A stretch of DNA of 64,000 nt from Epiperipatus broadwayi (lineage: Eukaryota > Onychophora > Udeonychophora > Euonychophora > Peripatidae), in NCBI GenBank assembly GCA_028023455.1, contig JAQFVV010012981.1:209501-273500 (forward strand), in the 5' to 3' direction. Below the pieces are notes generated by a model, which ran no database searches, was not told the origin of the DNA, and worked only from the letters and a program-made list of their open reading frames with translations. Positions 8,934 through 20,189 of the stretch are shown here, piece by piece. The first letter of the stretch is position 1. Each line of letters opens with the position of its first letter. Made by a program: the position numbers and the translations under genes.

Positions 8934-11384
8934 TGTAACGATATATAAATATGTCGTTACATTAATTTAAAATAAAAACTTAAAAGTTCGCAAATAAAAG
9001 TAAAAAACTAAACGCTAAAATTAAAATGTTTGTTAAACGTATATACATTCGCACAGATGCCAAACTTTAAAAATATTTTTTTTTTAAAAAAAACAAATAA
9101 ATAAGTATTTGAACGTACTTTTTTATAAAAAAAAAAAGTACAAGATTTAAAAATAAAAACAGGTATTAATTAATTCTTGTAATCTGTAAATGGAAATGAT
9201 TGTTTATAAATGGTTTGAAAAGCAAGCTAGCCTTGGGCTCTTGTATAATTAAAATGATGAGATGAAAATTGGATAAGAGAATAAAGAAAAATTAGTTTGA
9301 CCAATGGAAGCACTAAGCCTTGGCTCGGACCCTAATGAAAGTGATGGATTAGTGACGTTTTGTTGATTGAATCCGTGTGGATAATATAAAAAGGGAAATA
9401 CAGTTTTTTCGGACAGTTCCAGCGTTGTGTGTTTGAGAGATGCAGTAGGACGCACATACCACACTCTCTATTTAAAAAGAAAAATGAAAAGACTGTGATA
9501 CCTTGAACCAGCTATTGCCATCTCCAGAACATTATCTTCCAATGGAGGCATCATGGGAATTAAAAGCAGAAACCTGGACTCTTCTACCATAAGCTATATG
9601 AAATGAACAATTGTTAAAATCAATTAAGAACTTTCGTCAAGTTTTACAAATTGATAAACAAGCCAACTTAAATGTTAAAACGGACTCTTATCTGACTTTT
9701 GTAAGTTTTTAAATCAAATTAATAATGTTTAATTTTATATGTTTTCCGATTGATAAACATCATTTCCATTTTTTTTTCTTATTGTAAAGATTATTTAAAT
9801 GCATGAAATTTAAGTTGTTTATAGACACTTGCATGGATTCGTTTGTGGTTAATTATATTTTGGTTTTCATATTTGATCAAAATATAGACATTTGATAAAT
9901 AATGATACCATACAGTATCTAAAATGTATTTATTCGGATGTCTTTTAAGTTATTGGTGACAACACAAGTATCTTATGGTGAATACTATTGGGTTACTTAT
10001 AAATTTCCCTCTGCGATTGTCGGTATCAATAATTTTGTATTTTGATCATTTATGTTTATTTTGAAATGTTTTTGACCGTGGAATCTATGTAATTGATCTA
10101 TACCCAACATTTTTAAACAAATCTGTGCGAACGTATTTAAATGTTAAATTTAAGTCAGGCATGAATGGCTGTATAGATTTGTAAAGTTATATTAGGGGAG
10201 GGTAATCTTAAGTTATTTGTGTTGTTGTTAAATTCGGTCAATGGATTGGATATATTGATGTAGTTAGTAGATGTAGTTGGAGATTCGCTATTGGCAGAAT
10301 CGTTTATATATACGCCGCACTCACCCGTTTGCCTATGAAAGGAATTATAAGACAGAGAACACAGTTCCTTTCTATGGAGTTTTTTTTTATTGTTCTTCTC
10401 GTTAGATAGATGTAATATTCCTATCTGACGAGAATCAATGTCTTCTCTTAATCTTTTTGGTGCTGCCGTATTCCGTATTACATTGAATACATCGATATAT
10501 CAGATGGATTGATGCCAGTTTGACTATGAATTTTAACCTAAGGTTAAATAGGGATAGAATGTTTATTTTCAAATGCAAATCTATGTAGTCTATTCATACT
10601 CGACCCCAAATAAAAATGCATTAAATTTAAGTTGTTTATAGACGCTTGCATGGATTGTTTATCAGTTAACTATGTTTGCGTTTTCATATTTGATCAAAAT
10701 ATATAGACATTTGATAAATAATGATACCTTACGGTGAGTATCTAAAATGTATTTATTCGGACATCTTTTAAGTTATTGGTGACAACGCAAGTATCTTATG
10801 GTGAATACTATTGGGTTACTTATAAATTTCCCTCTGCAATTGTCAGTACCAATGATTTTATATTTTGATCGTTTATGTTTATTTTGAAATGTTTTTAATC
10901 ATTGTAATCTATGTAACCGATCTATAATCAACGTTATTAAAACAAATTTTTTTTTTATAATTCCATCTGTGCGAACTTAATTAAAATGTAAACTTATAAT
11001 ATAATAGAAATTAAAATGTAAATTAAAATCTAAAGTAAAGTTAAAAATACTGTTAAATGTTAAAAGGTAAAACTAATACTAGAACAATTTTAAATTTTAT
11101 ATATATATATATGCGTAAATAAATTTTTGTGTGTTAATCTCTGGCAGTGGCTTTTATTCTTTTATATTTAAGATATAAAATTTATATTTTATTATCTCTG
11201 CTACTCCACTGAGCTAGTGACTTGGGCTAACGATCGGAATATTTAAATAAAGTGGAATCTTAACAGCACGTATCTGCCTACTTTATAAATTTTTCTAGGC
11301 TCAAATGCCTAGATGGCGCCCTGGTAGTTGCAGATATTGTTTTTGCAGTTAGATTCGATCTTCACTTTCATTTCGATCGTTATA
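8934..11384 (+). repeat. 3' LTR (2451 bp)
   Basis: Same organisation as the 5' LTR, differing by scattered single substitutions and a few short indels. Landmarks: CCAAT 9301-9305, TATAAAAAG 9385-9393, module copy 1 9801-10133, hairpin 10396-10434, module copy 2 10618-10977, stem-loop 11294-11313, end CGTTATA at 11384. LTRs are identical at insertion, so the modest divergence implies a fairly recent insertion relative to the other LTR copies in this window. Confidence 0.85.
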
Positions 11385-11690
11385 GTAGTTTCTTTTATAT
11401 ATGGAACACAAATCCTAATAGCTGATTTATCATCTTTTTGTTTCCTATTTTGTCCATTTTGGGCTTGAAATAAGGCTTTTTTATAAATTTATAATTATAA
11501 CTATTTGCTAACAAAACACTATTAATATGATTTATTTCTTCTTTCAGATGTGACTTATCTGAAAGGTTAATTGCTCTATTTAAAAGAGTTTTGGCTACAG
11601 AAGAGTTTTGGCTATCTGCGAAACATCGGTATATTAACATTTAAATTTTTTAACACGGATGAACCCGCAAAATATGTCTTTTATATATAT
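11385..11690 (-). pseudogene. PLE-A, upstream part: connector region with inverted terminal repeat
   Basis: On the minus strand from 11640 the translation runs C-F-A-D-S-Q-N-S-S-V-A-K-T-L-L-N-R-A, then an E-E-I-N-H-I-N-S-V-L-L-A-N-S-Y block. This is the segment between RT and GIY-YIG in Penelope-like elements (compare the N-x-S-V-A-K-T copy at 57330). It is continuous with 5795 downwards once the LTR element is removed. Immediately before it, 11608-11690 carries an inverted copy of the element's own 3' end (GCGAAACATCGG, then AACACGGATGAACCCGC, matching 5186-5250 inverted). The copy is therefore 5'-truncated and fused to an inverted terminal repeat. Confidence 0.75.
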
Positions 11691-11840
11691 TGATAGATAG
11701 AGAATTAGATAAATGTTTTCTGGATAGACTGATGAATAAATTGATAAAAGGGTAAAGAGATATACTTTGATAGATTGATGGATAGATAGTTAAATGGACG
11801 GTTGAATAAATGGATAGGTGGGTGGAAAGATAGATATAAA
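11691..11840. repeat. GATA-rich minisatellite remnant
   Basis: Imperfect GATAGAT, GATGGAT and AATAAAT words resume directly after the PLE-A inverted repeat. This matches the array at 4780-5060 and supports insertion of PLE-A into a pre-existing GATA array. Confidence 0.65.
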
Positions 11841-12440
11841 GTTAGGGTAGATCGTAAAAAATATAACTCAATAAATAAATACAAAGATGTCACAGATTTG
11901 TGTAACATCGGCAACAAAGATTTAGCTCTCATCCAAATTATCAAAAGGTTTTATACTAAAATTAGAAACAGATCTATTCAAGCCAATGATAAATGCTGGA
12001 TATCCTTTTCATACATATTTGGGACTACCTATCGCATAAATAAAATCTGTGCTGGGAAACATCAAGTTGATCTTTCCACATAGAATTATCTAATTAACAG
12101 CACTAAAGACAAGCAACATTTTAAGTGAAAGTCCCAGGTAGTGTACAAAATTGGATGCAACAATATGAAGTGCCATGAAGCTTATTATGGGAAAGGGCAT
12201 GCCAATTTATTCACAAGAATTGCACAACACAGATACTTATATAATCAAGCTAAAGCTAACACAGAAATTAAATTCATTTCATTGAGCAGGAGTCCAAATT
12301 TGGTCACAGCTTTGAACGCATATCTGTCGGTATCATCTGTTCTGAATTAAATGATGTTAAATGCAAAGTTAAGGAGGCATGGAATATTGTCAAAAACAGA
12401 CACACAGTAAAAAAAAAAAAATCCTACATCCTTTTTCAAA
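11841..12440 (+). pseudogene. PLE fragment: C-terminal region with variant GIY-YIG domain
   Basis: Plus-strand frames give A-L-I-Q-I-I-K-R-F-Y at about 11925, then S-T-K-D-K-Q before V-V-Y-K-I-G-C (about 12138) and C-H-E-A-Y-Y-G-K-G with L-F-T-R-I-A-Q-H-R (about 12170-12230). This is the GIY-YIG core, here YKI...YYG, with its following Arg and His. After a frameshift near 12310, S-E-L-N-D-V-K-C-K-V-K-E-A-W continues to the PLE C-terminus. At least two frame breaks make it a relic. The endonuclease differs from PLE-A and PLE-B, so it is a separate lineage. Confidence 0.7.
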
Positions 12441-12649
12441 AAATTGGCTCATTTAAATAAACTTATTTATACCCTTTCTTCAAATTGTATGCAAATCCCC
12501 TATCATGTTTATTTTTTAATAAATATCATAAGCTCCTCATACAACTATTGCTACAAATATGACTACCAAGTACGTAAAAACATGCGAAGCATACCATGCT
12601 ATTAGGATTAAATAAAGTTTTCCTCTATGTACATTTGTATGTATTTATT

Positions 12650-13405
12650 TTGAATAGAAGTAATAGATAAATGGATGAATGAGTGGACAAATAATCAAAA
12701 GTGTGGATGGATAAATAAATAGGTGTAAACTAGTAAACAGAAAGATAGAAAGATGGGTACATAGATAAATCTAAAAGCTGATACAAAAGCAATTAGGTAG
12801 GTAGATAGATGATTAGTGGATGGCTAAAAAATTAAATATATGATTGGATTCATAAATAAATAGATGTGTATGAAACCAGATAAATAAATAGATATATAGA
12901 TAGGTAAATAGACAGATAGATACAATTATACAGACAGATAGAATAAGCAGATGGATAGGTAAGCAAATGGACAGATAAATAGATAGATAATGAATGATAG
13001 GTGGCTAGACATCTAAATGCATGATGCCAGACAGATATATAGACAGATAAACATATTGAGACAGACAGGCAGATGGACATGTAAATAGATAGATGGGCAG
13101 ACAGATAATATAATAAGGGTTTGGTGAGTAGCTGTACTATTAAATGGATGGTTGAATGAATGAATAAATAGATACATAGGAAATCAAAAAACAGATGGTA
13201 AACAGAAGGATAGATAAACATTGGGAATCAGATAGATAGACATGTAAGTAGATAGGAAAGTAGAAAAATAAAAAAGATAAACAAATGATAGGTGGATGGC
13301 TACATAGTGAAATGGATAGTTAGATGCAAAAATAAATAGATAGGTAGATAGATAAAGATATAGAGAGAAATGATTATATATATGGATAGATAGGTATGTA
13401 TATAG
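12650..13405. repeat. GATA-rich minisatellite, about 750 bp
   Basis: Degenerate array of GATAGATAGATGG-, GATAAATAGATAG- and GACAGATAGATA-type units with a looser higher-order period (GGATGGCTA or GGATGGTTGAATGAAT blocks recur near 12818, 13146 and 13300). No coding signal: the Ser/Tyr/Leu-rich ORFs on minus are translated repeat. The LTR copy at 13406 begins at its right end. Confidence 0.75.
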
Positions 13406-14935
13406 TGTAACCGTATACATATGCCATTACATTATTTTAAAATTAAAATTAAAACAAGATCGTAAATAATCAAGTAAAAATGATTTTAAAAAAAAAAAAA
13501 AAACGGGAAATTAAAAGACTTATATTTAACATATATATTAACGCACAGATGGAAAACTTTAAAAAAAGTATTTAAAAGTACTTTTTGTAGAAATAAATAA
13601 AGATCTAAAGATAGATTAATATTTTTTTCAAAAGTTATATAAAAGAAAATAGAAATAAGGGTTAACTAATTTCTATTTTAAGAATCATGTTTAATCTTAG
13701 TAATTGGAAATTATTGTTGCATAATTGTATGTAAAGCAAACTAGTCCTTGGGGCACTTATATGATTATAAGTCAGATAGGAGATATAAAAAAAAATAAAA
13801 ATTGAACAATGCAAGCACCAAGTGACACATGGGTTAGAAAGAAAAACATCTGGACCTTAAAAACAAATGATGTCATGTTCGATGGATCATTAAAATGCTG
13901 ATAAGAGGCTATAAAAAGAATAAAAAAGAAAATTTATTGAATTCAGAGTTTTTTAAAAATCTGACTATTAATCTTGCAGCTGTATTATGGACTCTATGAT
14001 GCAGGGGTCTTGCAATAATGAGTTTCCATTGCATTCACCAGCCAATCTCTCCCAATGATAGTTCCTGACCAAATGAATGGCTTGTAGCAGTTATGTCTAC
14101 TAAGAAACTTTAGCAAATAATATGATCAGAAATGGATTTTATAATTCTGCAAGAATCACCAAGATCTCTCATGGAAAGTATGAATTTTATCGGTTGAACT
14201 TTATTTTAAATATATCTCTTCTATAAATAGTCAATCTGTAAGAAAATATAACTTTTAAATAACTTGTCTGACTTAAAGAATTCTAAATCAATTATTAATA
14301 TTTTTATGTATTAAGTTTGCAAATTAATCATTTGCATTTTTTTTATTATTATTATGTGTTAATTAAATTATTAAATTTAAAATTGAATGTAGATGGCTGC
14401 ATAGATTCATTAAGTTTGGGGTTAGGTCATTGGAGTTAATTTCAGACTATTTGTCATCTAGTTGAGCTGATGCTTGTACAGAGATATATGGGTGTTTATA
14501 TCAATGTAATGTGAAGTGTGTTAACATACAGGGCAATGTGCCCAACTAAATGAATGACCCCAAATATATAGTCATCACATTGCAATGGACACAGACATAT
14601 TTCCTGTGATGTTGATCTCCTTTCACTCTATGGATAGAGACTATAAATTGGCAAAGTACTGTTCTCCCATCCATACATAGCATTTCTTTTTAATATTTTA
14701 TATACATGATTCTTTTTCCAGACAGAAGCACATTCCTATACTGGATGAGGATCATTTTCTTTAAATAATATCATGCTGTAGACACAAATTCCTGTCAGCA
14801 TGATTTTATGCTAACATTTTCATATTGCATTGGTTTTGTCTGTATATCAGGAAACAAGTGTTAGTTTTACTATGAACTTTTAGCCTGAGATTGGATATAT
14901 TGAAAAGTTTTAAATGCGTAGTCTATTTTTTATTA
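13406..14935 (+). repeat. Decayed LTR copy of the 5796 family (3' end not resolved)
   Basis: Begins TGTAACCGTATACATATGCC-ATTACA, the same terminal-hairpin start as the intact LTR. Collinear blocks follow: a cacagatgg/aaactttaaaaa block (13543), gcaaactagtccttggg (13735), a CAATGCAAGCACC box (13806), TATAAAAAG (13910-13918), the leader hairpin (14717-14745) and a TTTTAGCCTGAGATTGGAT block near 14878. Divergence is high, so this is an old copy. Alignment becomes unclear beyond about 14930, and no 3' edge or target duplication is visible. Confidence 0.6.
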
Positions 14936-15214
14936 TTTTATTTTTGCTATTAAGGCTTTGGCAATTTTATATTGCTAAAGCTATTAATATATGTAAATAA
15001 GCATTTATTTTTATAGCACTATGTTTTATAAATTGTAATACATTAAAGATCAGTCTTTTCAAGCTATTGTGCATGTGCTTTTTACGATGGCTATTTAAGT
15101 TAGATAGCTGGATTGGAAGACATATGGATGTCTGACAATTTCAGATTTTCTACTTAATAGTTATACATTAGATAAATTGCTGGTCTTGTCCTAGTATTTT
15201 TTAATCTAATGATT

Positions 15215-15277
15215 GAATATCCTGGCACTTCACTGATGATGCCAGAAGCAGAAACGAGTCTGGGGTTGAGGATATTC
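15215..15277 (+). ncRNA. Candidate type I hammerhead ribozyme
   Basis: The core is CTGATGA (15233-15239), a short stem TGC/GCA with loop CAGAA (15240-15250), GAAA (15251-15254), C-GA-G, then T-C with the predicted cleavage after C15260. Helix I has a proximal part (TTCA with TGGG, ending at 15232 and starting at 15261) and a perfect 8-bp distal part: GAATATCC (15215-15222) with GGATATTC (15270-15277), separated by an internal loop as in natural type I hammerheads. Helix III is minimal (A-U and C-G with a 2-nt loop), as known for PLE-borne hammerheads, which may act as dimers. Downstream sequence (CAAGCTT...GTCATGTGACAT) recurs at 31.4 and 31.9 kb beside decayed copies. Confidence 0.65.
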
Positions 15278-15394
15278 TCAAAGCTTGTTAAGAGTTTATT
15301 TTGCAAGCTCTGTATATAACATTTATAAATACAAGCTTCATTAAATTAAGTCATGTGACATCTGACTTGATTTTTTATTTTATATATATATATA

Positions 15395-17075
15395 AATGCA
15401 AAACCATAAAACAATACAATACTAGATTAAATCCAAAATTTTACCAAAATCCTTATACAAACATGGATTCATCTAGATTCATCTACTACAAATAGACCTT
15501 CTCAAGTGAAAATCAAACTAAAGGAAATAATATATATATATACACACAAACAAACCATCTCATAATTCATTTCAAACTCCACATTCCTTTAATATCAAAA
15601 GAAGTTTTCATAAGATTGATAGCCTCAGAATGTTTTTCTTTCAATTTTAAAAAAAATTGGAATGTTTTTCTGCAGAAAAGATTAAGGTTTTTTGTGATTT
15701 GCTTTTGCTGTTAGAGGATTTAATGTATTTTATGTCTAATAATGTGTTTTATAAGATTAGAGAGGGTTGTGTTATTGGTTATGTTATTTCTCCATTGATG
15801 TGTGCTGTCTATATTGATTATTTGGAGTGTAGTGTTATTAATCTGTTTTCATGTTCTATAAAATTATTTGTTAGGTATGTTGATGATTGTTTGTTTGTTA
15901 TTCAGAAAGAGAAATTAGAAGAGTTTTTATGTGGATTGAATGCTTTTGATTCTAGTATTAAGTTTACAATTGAGGGGGGGGGTAGTTTTGATTTTGTAGA
16001 ATTAAAGTTTTTAGATTTAAATGTTGAGAAGGTTAATGATGTTTGTTTTGTAGTCATTTTATAAAACCTAAGAATTTGATTAGGCCTGATAGTTATCAGC
16101 CTTTTATACATAAAAATGTCTTTGTTGAATTTTTGTTGTAGGAATAGAAGGCTTAATAATTTTAATAATTTTACTGATATTCAAAGAAGTCAATTTGCTG
16201 CTGAATATGTAGAATTAGGTTATAGTCATGATTTTATTAAAATAGTTATATTTAATATTAAGGTTTATATTCATGATTTTGATAGTAAGAATTTTGTTGG
16301 TAGGGATAATGATTATATGTTGTTACCATTTAAGGTTTCAATATATAATTTGGTTTATAAGAATAGTCATTTGTTAGGTGGAAGAAAGGTTGCATGGAAG
16401 AAAGGACCTGATTTGAATTCATTACTTAATGGTTCAAAACAGTCTATTGATAGTAGGTCTATTCCTGGTATTGTTTATAAGATTCCATGTAGTTGTGGAA
16501 GTTTTATGTAGGCCAGAGTAAGTTTAGCCTTACTGAAAGAATTAAGGTTCATATAAGTAGAGTTAAACATATGTATCTTAACTCAGCTTTATATATTCAT
16601 GAATTGAATTCATGTCATAGAATATTGTTTAACAATGCTTTGGTTATTTTTTATGAAAAGAATGAGTTAAAAAGAAGAATAAAGGAGACTTTGATGATAA
16701 AACTTCTTGATTCTGAGGCTATCAATCTTATGAAGACTTCTTTTGATATTAAGGGAAGGTGGAGTTTGAAATGAATTATGGGAAGGTTTGTTTGTATATA
16801 TATATATATATATATATATGTTAAACGAAATTTCACAGGTAAATATATAAAAACATATTTTTGGCATCCGTTAAAACTTTTAATACCAATCAAACGTCAG
16901 TATTTATTAAAGTTTTTAATGATGAAAAAATATGTATTTTAATATATATATATATTATTTCCTTTAGTTTGATTTTCACTTGAGAAGGTCTATTTGTAGT
17001 AATGAAACCATGGTTGTATAAGGATTTTTGTAAAATTTTGGATTTGATCTAGTATTGTATTGTTTTATGGTTTTG
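15395..17075 (+). mobile_element. PLE-B: Penelope-like element bounded by inverted terminal repeats
   Basis: A coding relic (15635-16774) is enclosed by arms in inverted orientation. Left arm 15400-15634 is the reverse complement of 16700-17075, including the last coding codons (compare 15586-15634 with 16708-16760). The right arm holds an additional segment of about 130 bp (16820-16948) with an ACATATTTTTGGCATCCG block resembling the PLE-A terminal repeat. The left arm is an inverted copy of the 3' end attached at the truncation point, a layout typical of Penelope-like elements. The conserved CACTTGAGAAGGTC...GAAACCATGG block (16977-17012) is the non-coding 3' motif. Confidence 0.75.
15635..16774 (+). 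pseudogene. PLE-B reverse transcriptase and GIY-YIG endonuclease, frameshifted
   Basis: 15657-16064: RT palm, with G-x-V-I-S-P-L-M-C-A-V-Y-I-D-Y (motif B area, about 15775) and the catalytic F-V-R-Y-V-D-D-C-L-F-V (about 15870), then L-K-F-L-D-L-N-V (about 16005). A frameshift near 16055 moves S-H-F-I-K-P-K-N into another frame. 16116-16500: connector with N-R-R-L-N-N-F, then I-P-G-I-V-Y-K-I-P-C-S-C-G-S-F. One extra base near 16500 shifts the frame, after which Y-V-G-Q-S-K-F-S-L-T-E-R-I-K-V-H (GIY-YIG core with Arg and His) continues to K-R-R-I-K-E-T-L-M-I-K-L-L (about 16670) and a stop at 16774. The N-terminal part is missing and the frame is broken at least twice, so it is not functional. 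Confidence 0.85.
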
Positions 17076-17128
17076 TATTTTTATTTTTGCTAATATCATG
17101 TTAGACAGGTTTGGTTTTATATATATAT

Positions 17129-18949
17129 TGTAGCAGGTTTGATTGATAATGCTCATACTTACCCTACAAGCTTGGTTTAGCTGGGTTTCTACCTTATTTC
17201 TAATAAATTTATAATCTTATTTAATTATAAATATTATGTGAATGAACCAGCATGTACGAGCAAAGTGGAAAATATTATTGATAGCAGAGCTGTCAATAAT
17301 ACCCATGATCAGATCGAGCTATGAAACGCATAACACTATCACATTTTCAGATCATGGCCCACCTCAGTTGCTAGATTCAAACCCCTATTACCCAAACCCT
17401 TTATTTGTTTCAGAGTAAACCCCAGACATGAGCTAGTCTAAGACTAACATGTTTGGACAGTAGGCCCATAATCCAGTACTCGAAAAATCCCTTAACTAGC
17501 TCAGCTATTTTTTTAATTCAATTAGTGGTAAAAAGAATTGACTGACAAATAAAGTTTTAGTTTAAAAAAAACAATTTTATTCTAATTAACACTAATTATT
17601 AAAGTTTTAAACTACTTTAGATATTTTTTTTAATTGACATAAATATTTAAGGTACTTATATATGACCACACACACACATTTTAAATGCACATGAAAATAT
17701 AATCTAACAACGTTAAATGACAAAGTATTAAATAGTATAATAAATATTAAATATAAAGCATTCAAACCAACATGCACATCAATAGTTGTATAAGCATCGA
17801 TAAAATTCCTTTACTACTGACTCTGGAGGCTTTATGGATGGCAATGACTACTTTGAATTTATAAATGGAAATAAGAAAGTTATTAAATACCTAGGTTTTT
17901 GGAGCATGGAGATTTTGATTGTTTGCTTCCTGTATTTCCAGTGTGTTTCTGAGTTGTTTTATTTCCAGATGGCTGGTTTTACACTTATGCAGAGGATTCC
18001 TGTTGATTGACAATCCTGATTACTTCTTTTATTAAGGTTGAGGATGGTTATTTATTTCATAGCACTATTATTATTAAAACAGTAGATACTTGGGTGGCCC
18101 TCATTTATTTGGCAGCTGTTACTTCATCTCAGGAAGAGTACTGGTGTTTGGACAAGGTTTGAAGTTCATCATATGTTCTGATGAAGCTATTAACACTGCA
18201 TGACTAATTGACAAATTGAACTCATAGATTTATTGTTCAAAACTAAAACTCAGCTGTTTCTCAAATGCAACTGAATTCAACTCTAATGCAACTGAACTCA
18301 ACTAACTGTCTGATTAAAAAATGTCTATTTATACATGAGGCGTGTTGTCTTTTTGATATTCTCCAGCAATATCTATTGTCGAAGTTCTTTTCATTAGTAG
18401 CTAATCCTTTGGAGATAAACTTTTTAATCCTGTTGTTTTTTTCATTTGTGATTAGTAGCCAATTGCTGAACTTGTTGTTTTATATTTTTAATTAGTAGCC
18501 ATCATTGTGTTTTTAAATATGTTTTTCTTTTATTTCATTTTAATATTTATTTTCATGTGTTTTTTTCAATATGATTTTAACTTTCATTTATTTTTTAATA
18601 TTTAATACACATACATTATATTTACAGTCGCACGCACATACATAATTTGAGATCCATTCACTATTTAATTTTAAGATGACTTTTTTCTTTAACTTAAATA
18701 AAAAGAGATTTATGCTTTTAAACTTTTAACTTATATTTTAACCAATAATACAAAAAAATTCTTTAACTTCTTTTATGAAACTTTAACTTGATGCTTCTAA
18801 AGCAACCCCCCCCCTTAATTAACTAACTGTAACTTTTATTTAAAAACTTTTAAACTTTTACTTTTACGTTTTCTTTTACAAAATATTTTTATTTCTAATA
18901 ATTTTTTAAACAAAATTATTATGTATCAACACAATGTTGGTACATTACA
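17129..18949 (-). repeat. Candidate solo LTR (1821 bp), minus orientation
   Basis: On minus it would start TGTAATGTACC (18949) and end CCTGCTACA (17129), a TG...CA pair, flanked on both sides by (TA)n. The start folds on itself (TGTA...TACA about 24 bp on), as in the 5796 family, and both contain an ACTAGCTCAG-like word near the 3' end (17493-17504 here). No convincing body-wide alignment, no ORF. A short direct repeat (AATGCAACTGAA, twice) lies at 18264-18296. The flanking duplication would be TATAT, uninformative in a TA tract. Confidence 0.4.
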
Positions 18950-20189
18950 TATATATAAGAATTATTGTATTTAAAAGTTTGCAATGATATTAAAAGGCAA
19001 TTCTATAACACCACCCAATATTTGAATTTTTTTTTTTGAAATTTTATTCTTAATAAATAAATGCTGATAGATTTAATATCAGATGTGAAGTGATAAGTAC
19101 TATACTATGATCAGAAATAAGAAATATCTCAATCAACATATAGGACTGATTTATTCAGAATAATTTCCATTTGATGAATGAAGCTGCTCATTTTATATAA
19201 CCTATTTATAATTCTTCCAATAACAATTGATTCATTAGAAACTATACAGAGCATATTAAAGAAAAACAGAGCATACATATTTTGGTTCTTATTTTTTAGC
19301 TTAACTTTTTCTTTAATAAATTTAAGAGCAATTTAATGATCAATTTTAAAGAAGTCTAAGGTTGGTGTTAAGTATGTTTCCTTCTCTAAAATTGAAGCAT
19401 ATTTAAACTTTTTGCTAAAAATTTCTAAATTCTCATTTACAAACAAATATAGGATAGGTGTAGAGATTATATATTGAATGATAATCTAAATAATCTTTTA
19501 ATTTGATATCTTAATTATACTAGACATTTGGTGAACAATCTTATGAAGAATAGAGTATTCCCCTCTCAATTAGCCATATACATCAGATAAATATTAAAGG
19601 GCAATAACTGTTTCCAAATTTACTATTAGGCATAAATATTTACTGATTCTAATTTCAAAAATTGTAAATATAAACTTCTTTTATTAACTTAAAGATTGAT
19701 AATGTGAATGCTGTATCTTTTTCTTTCTTTATTTTCAAAAACTGTCCTAAAGAAATGAAAATAAAATTGTGAACCCTGATTTGAGAGATTTTGTTATGCC
19801 TAAAGCATTATTAATTACACGACTAATTGTTTTACATTGTAATTAATTATTTTGGAGAACATCTTACATTTATGTTTCAAAGAACACAATCTATCTCTTT
19901 AGCTTTAGATTAACTCTTGTGAAGTTCTGAGACTATAAAAAGAATCTGATCTAGACCAGTGATTTATTTGTTTTTTTTTTACACATGTCTCTATCTATAA
20001 CTTTATTATAATGGCTAATTTTTTCCAAAAACACTTAACATTACTTGTCATGAAACTTTAATGATTAGCTCCTTAATTTTTATTCAATTGAAAAAGAATT
20101 TCATCTTTTTCCATGTATATAAAAGCCAATAAAATTTTATTTATATTTAATATTAGTAAATGATTAAAATATTATATTCATCATAATTT
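18950..20189. other. AT-rich stretch, no gene recognised
   Basis: No gene, RNA or transposon signature seen on either strand. It ends where the LINE 3' tail begins. Confidence 0.55.

Larger units (their letters stand above)
5796..11384 (+). mobile_element. Complete non-autonomous LTR retrotransposon
   Basis: Two near-identical long repeats in direct orientation (5796-8243 and 8934-11384) flank an interior of 690 bp. Both begin TGTAACGATATATAAATAT and end CGATCGTTATA. The element has a 4-bp target duplication (GTAG), and a tRNA-complementary primer-binding site begins 2 bp inside the left LTR. The interior has no ORF, and gag, protease, RT and integrase are all absent. The architecture is that of a non-autonomous LTR element mobilised in trans, presumably by a Gypsy-class relative given the duplication length and the primer site. 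Other copies of this LTR lie at 13406, 29049 (inverted) and 54136. The 71-residue ORFs on the minus strand in each LTR are identical by repetition and carry no domain; I do not regard them as genes. Confidence 0.88.

Noticed and set aside
6110-9464. Two identical 71-residue minus-strand ORFs (6110-6325 and 9249-9464)
   Set aside because: They lie at equivalent positions in the two LTRs, so identity is due to repetition. They are absent as ORFs from the other LTR copies, overlap the promoter and show no domain.
17350-17400. B-box-like AGATTCAAACCCC
   Set aside because: No matching A box or cloverleaf upstream; isolated word.
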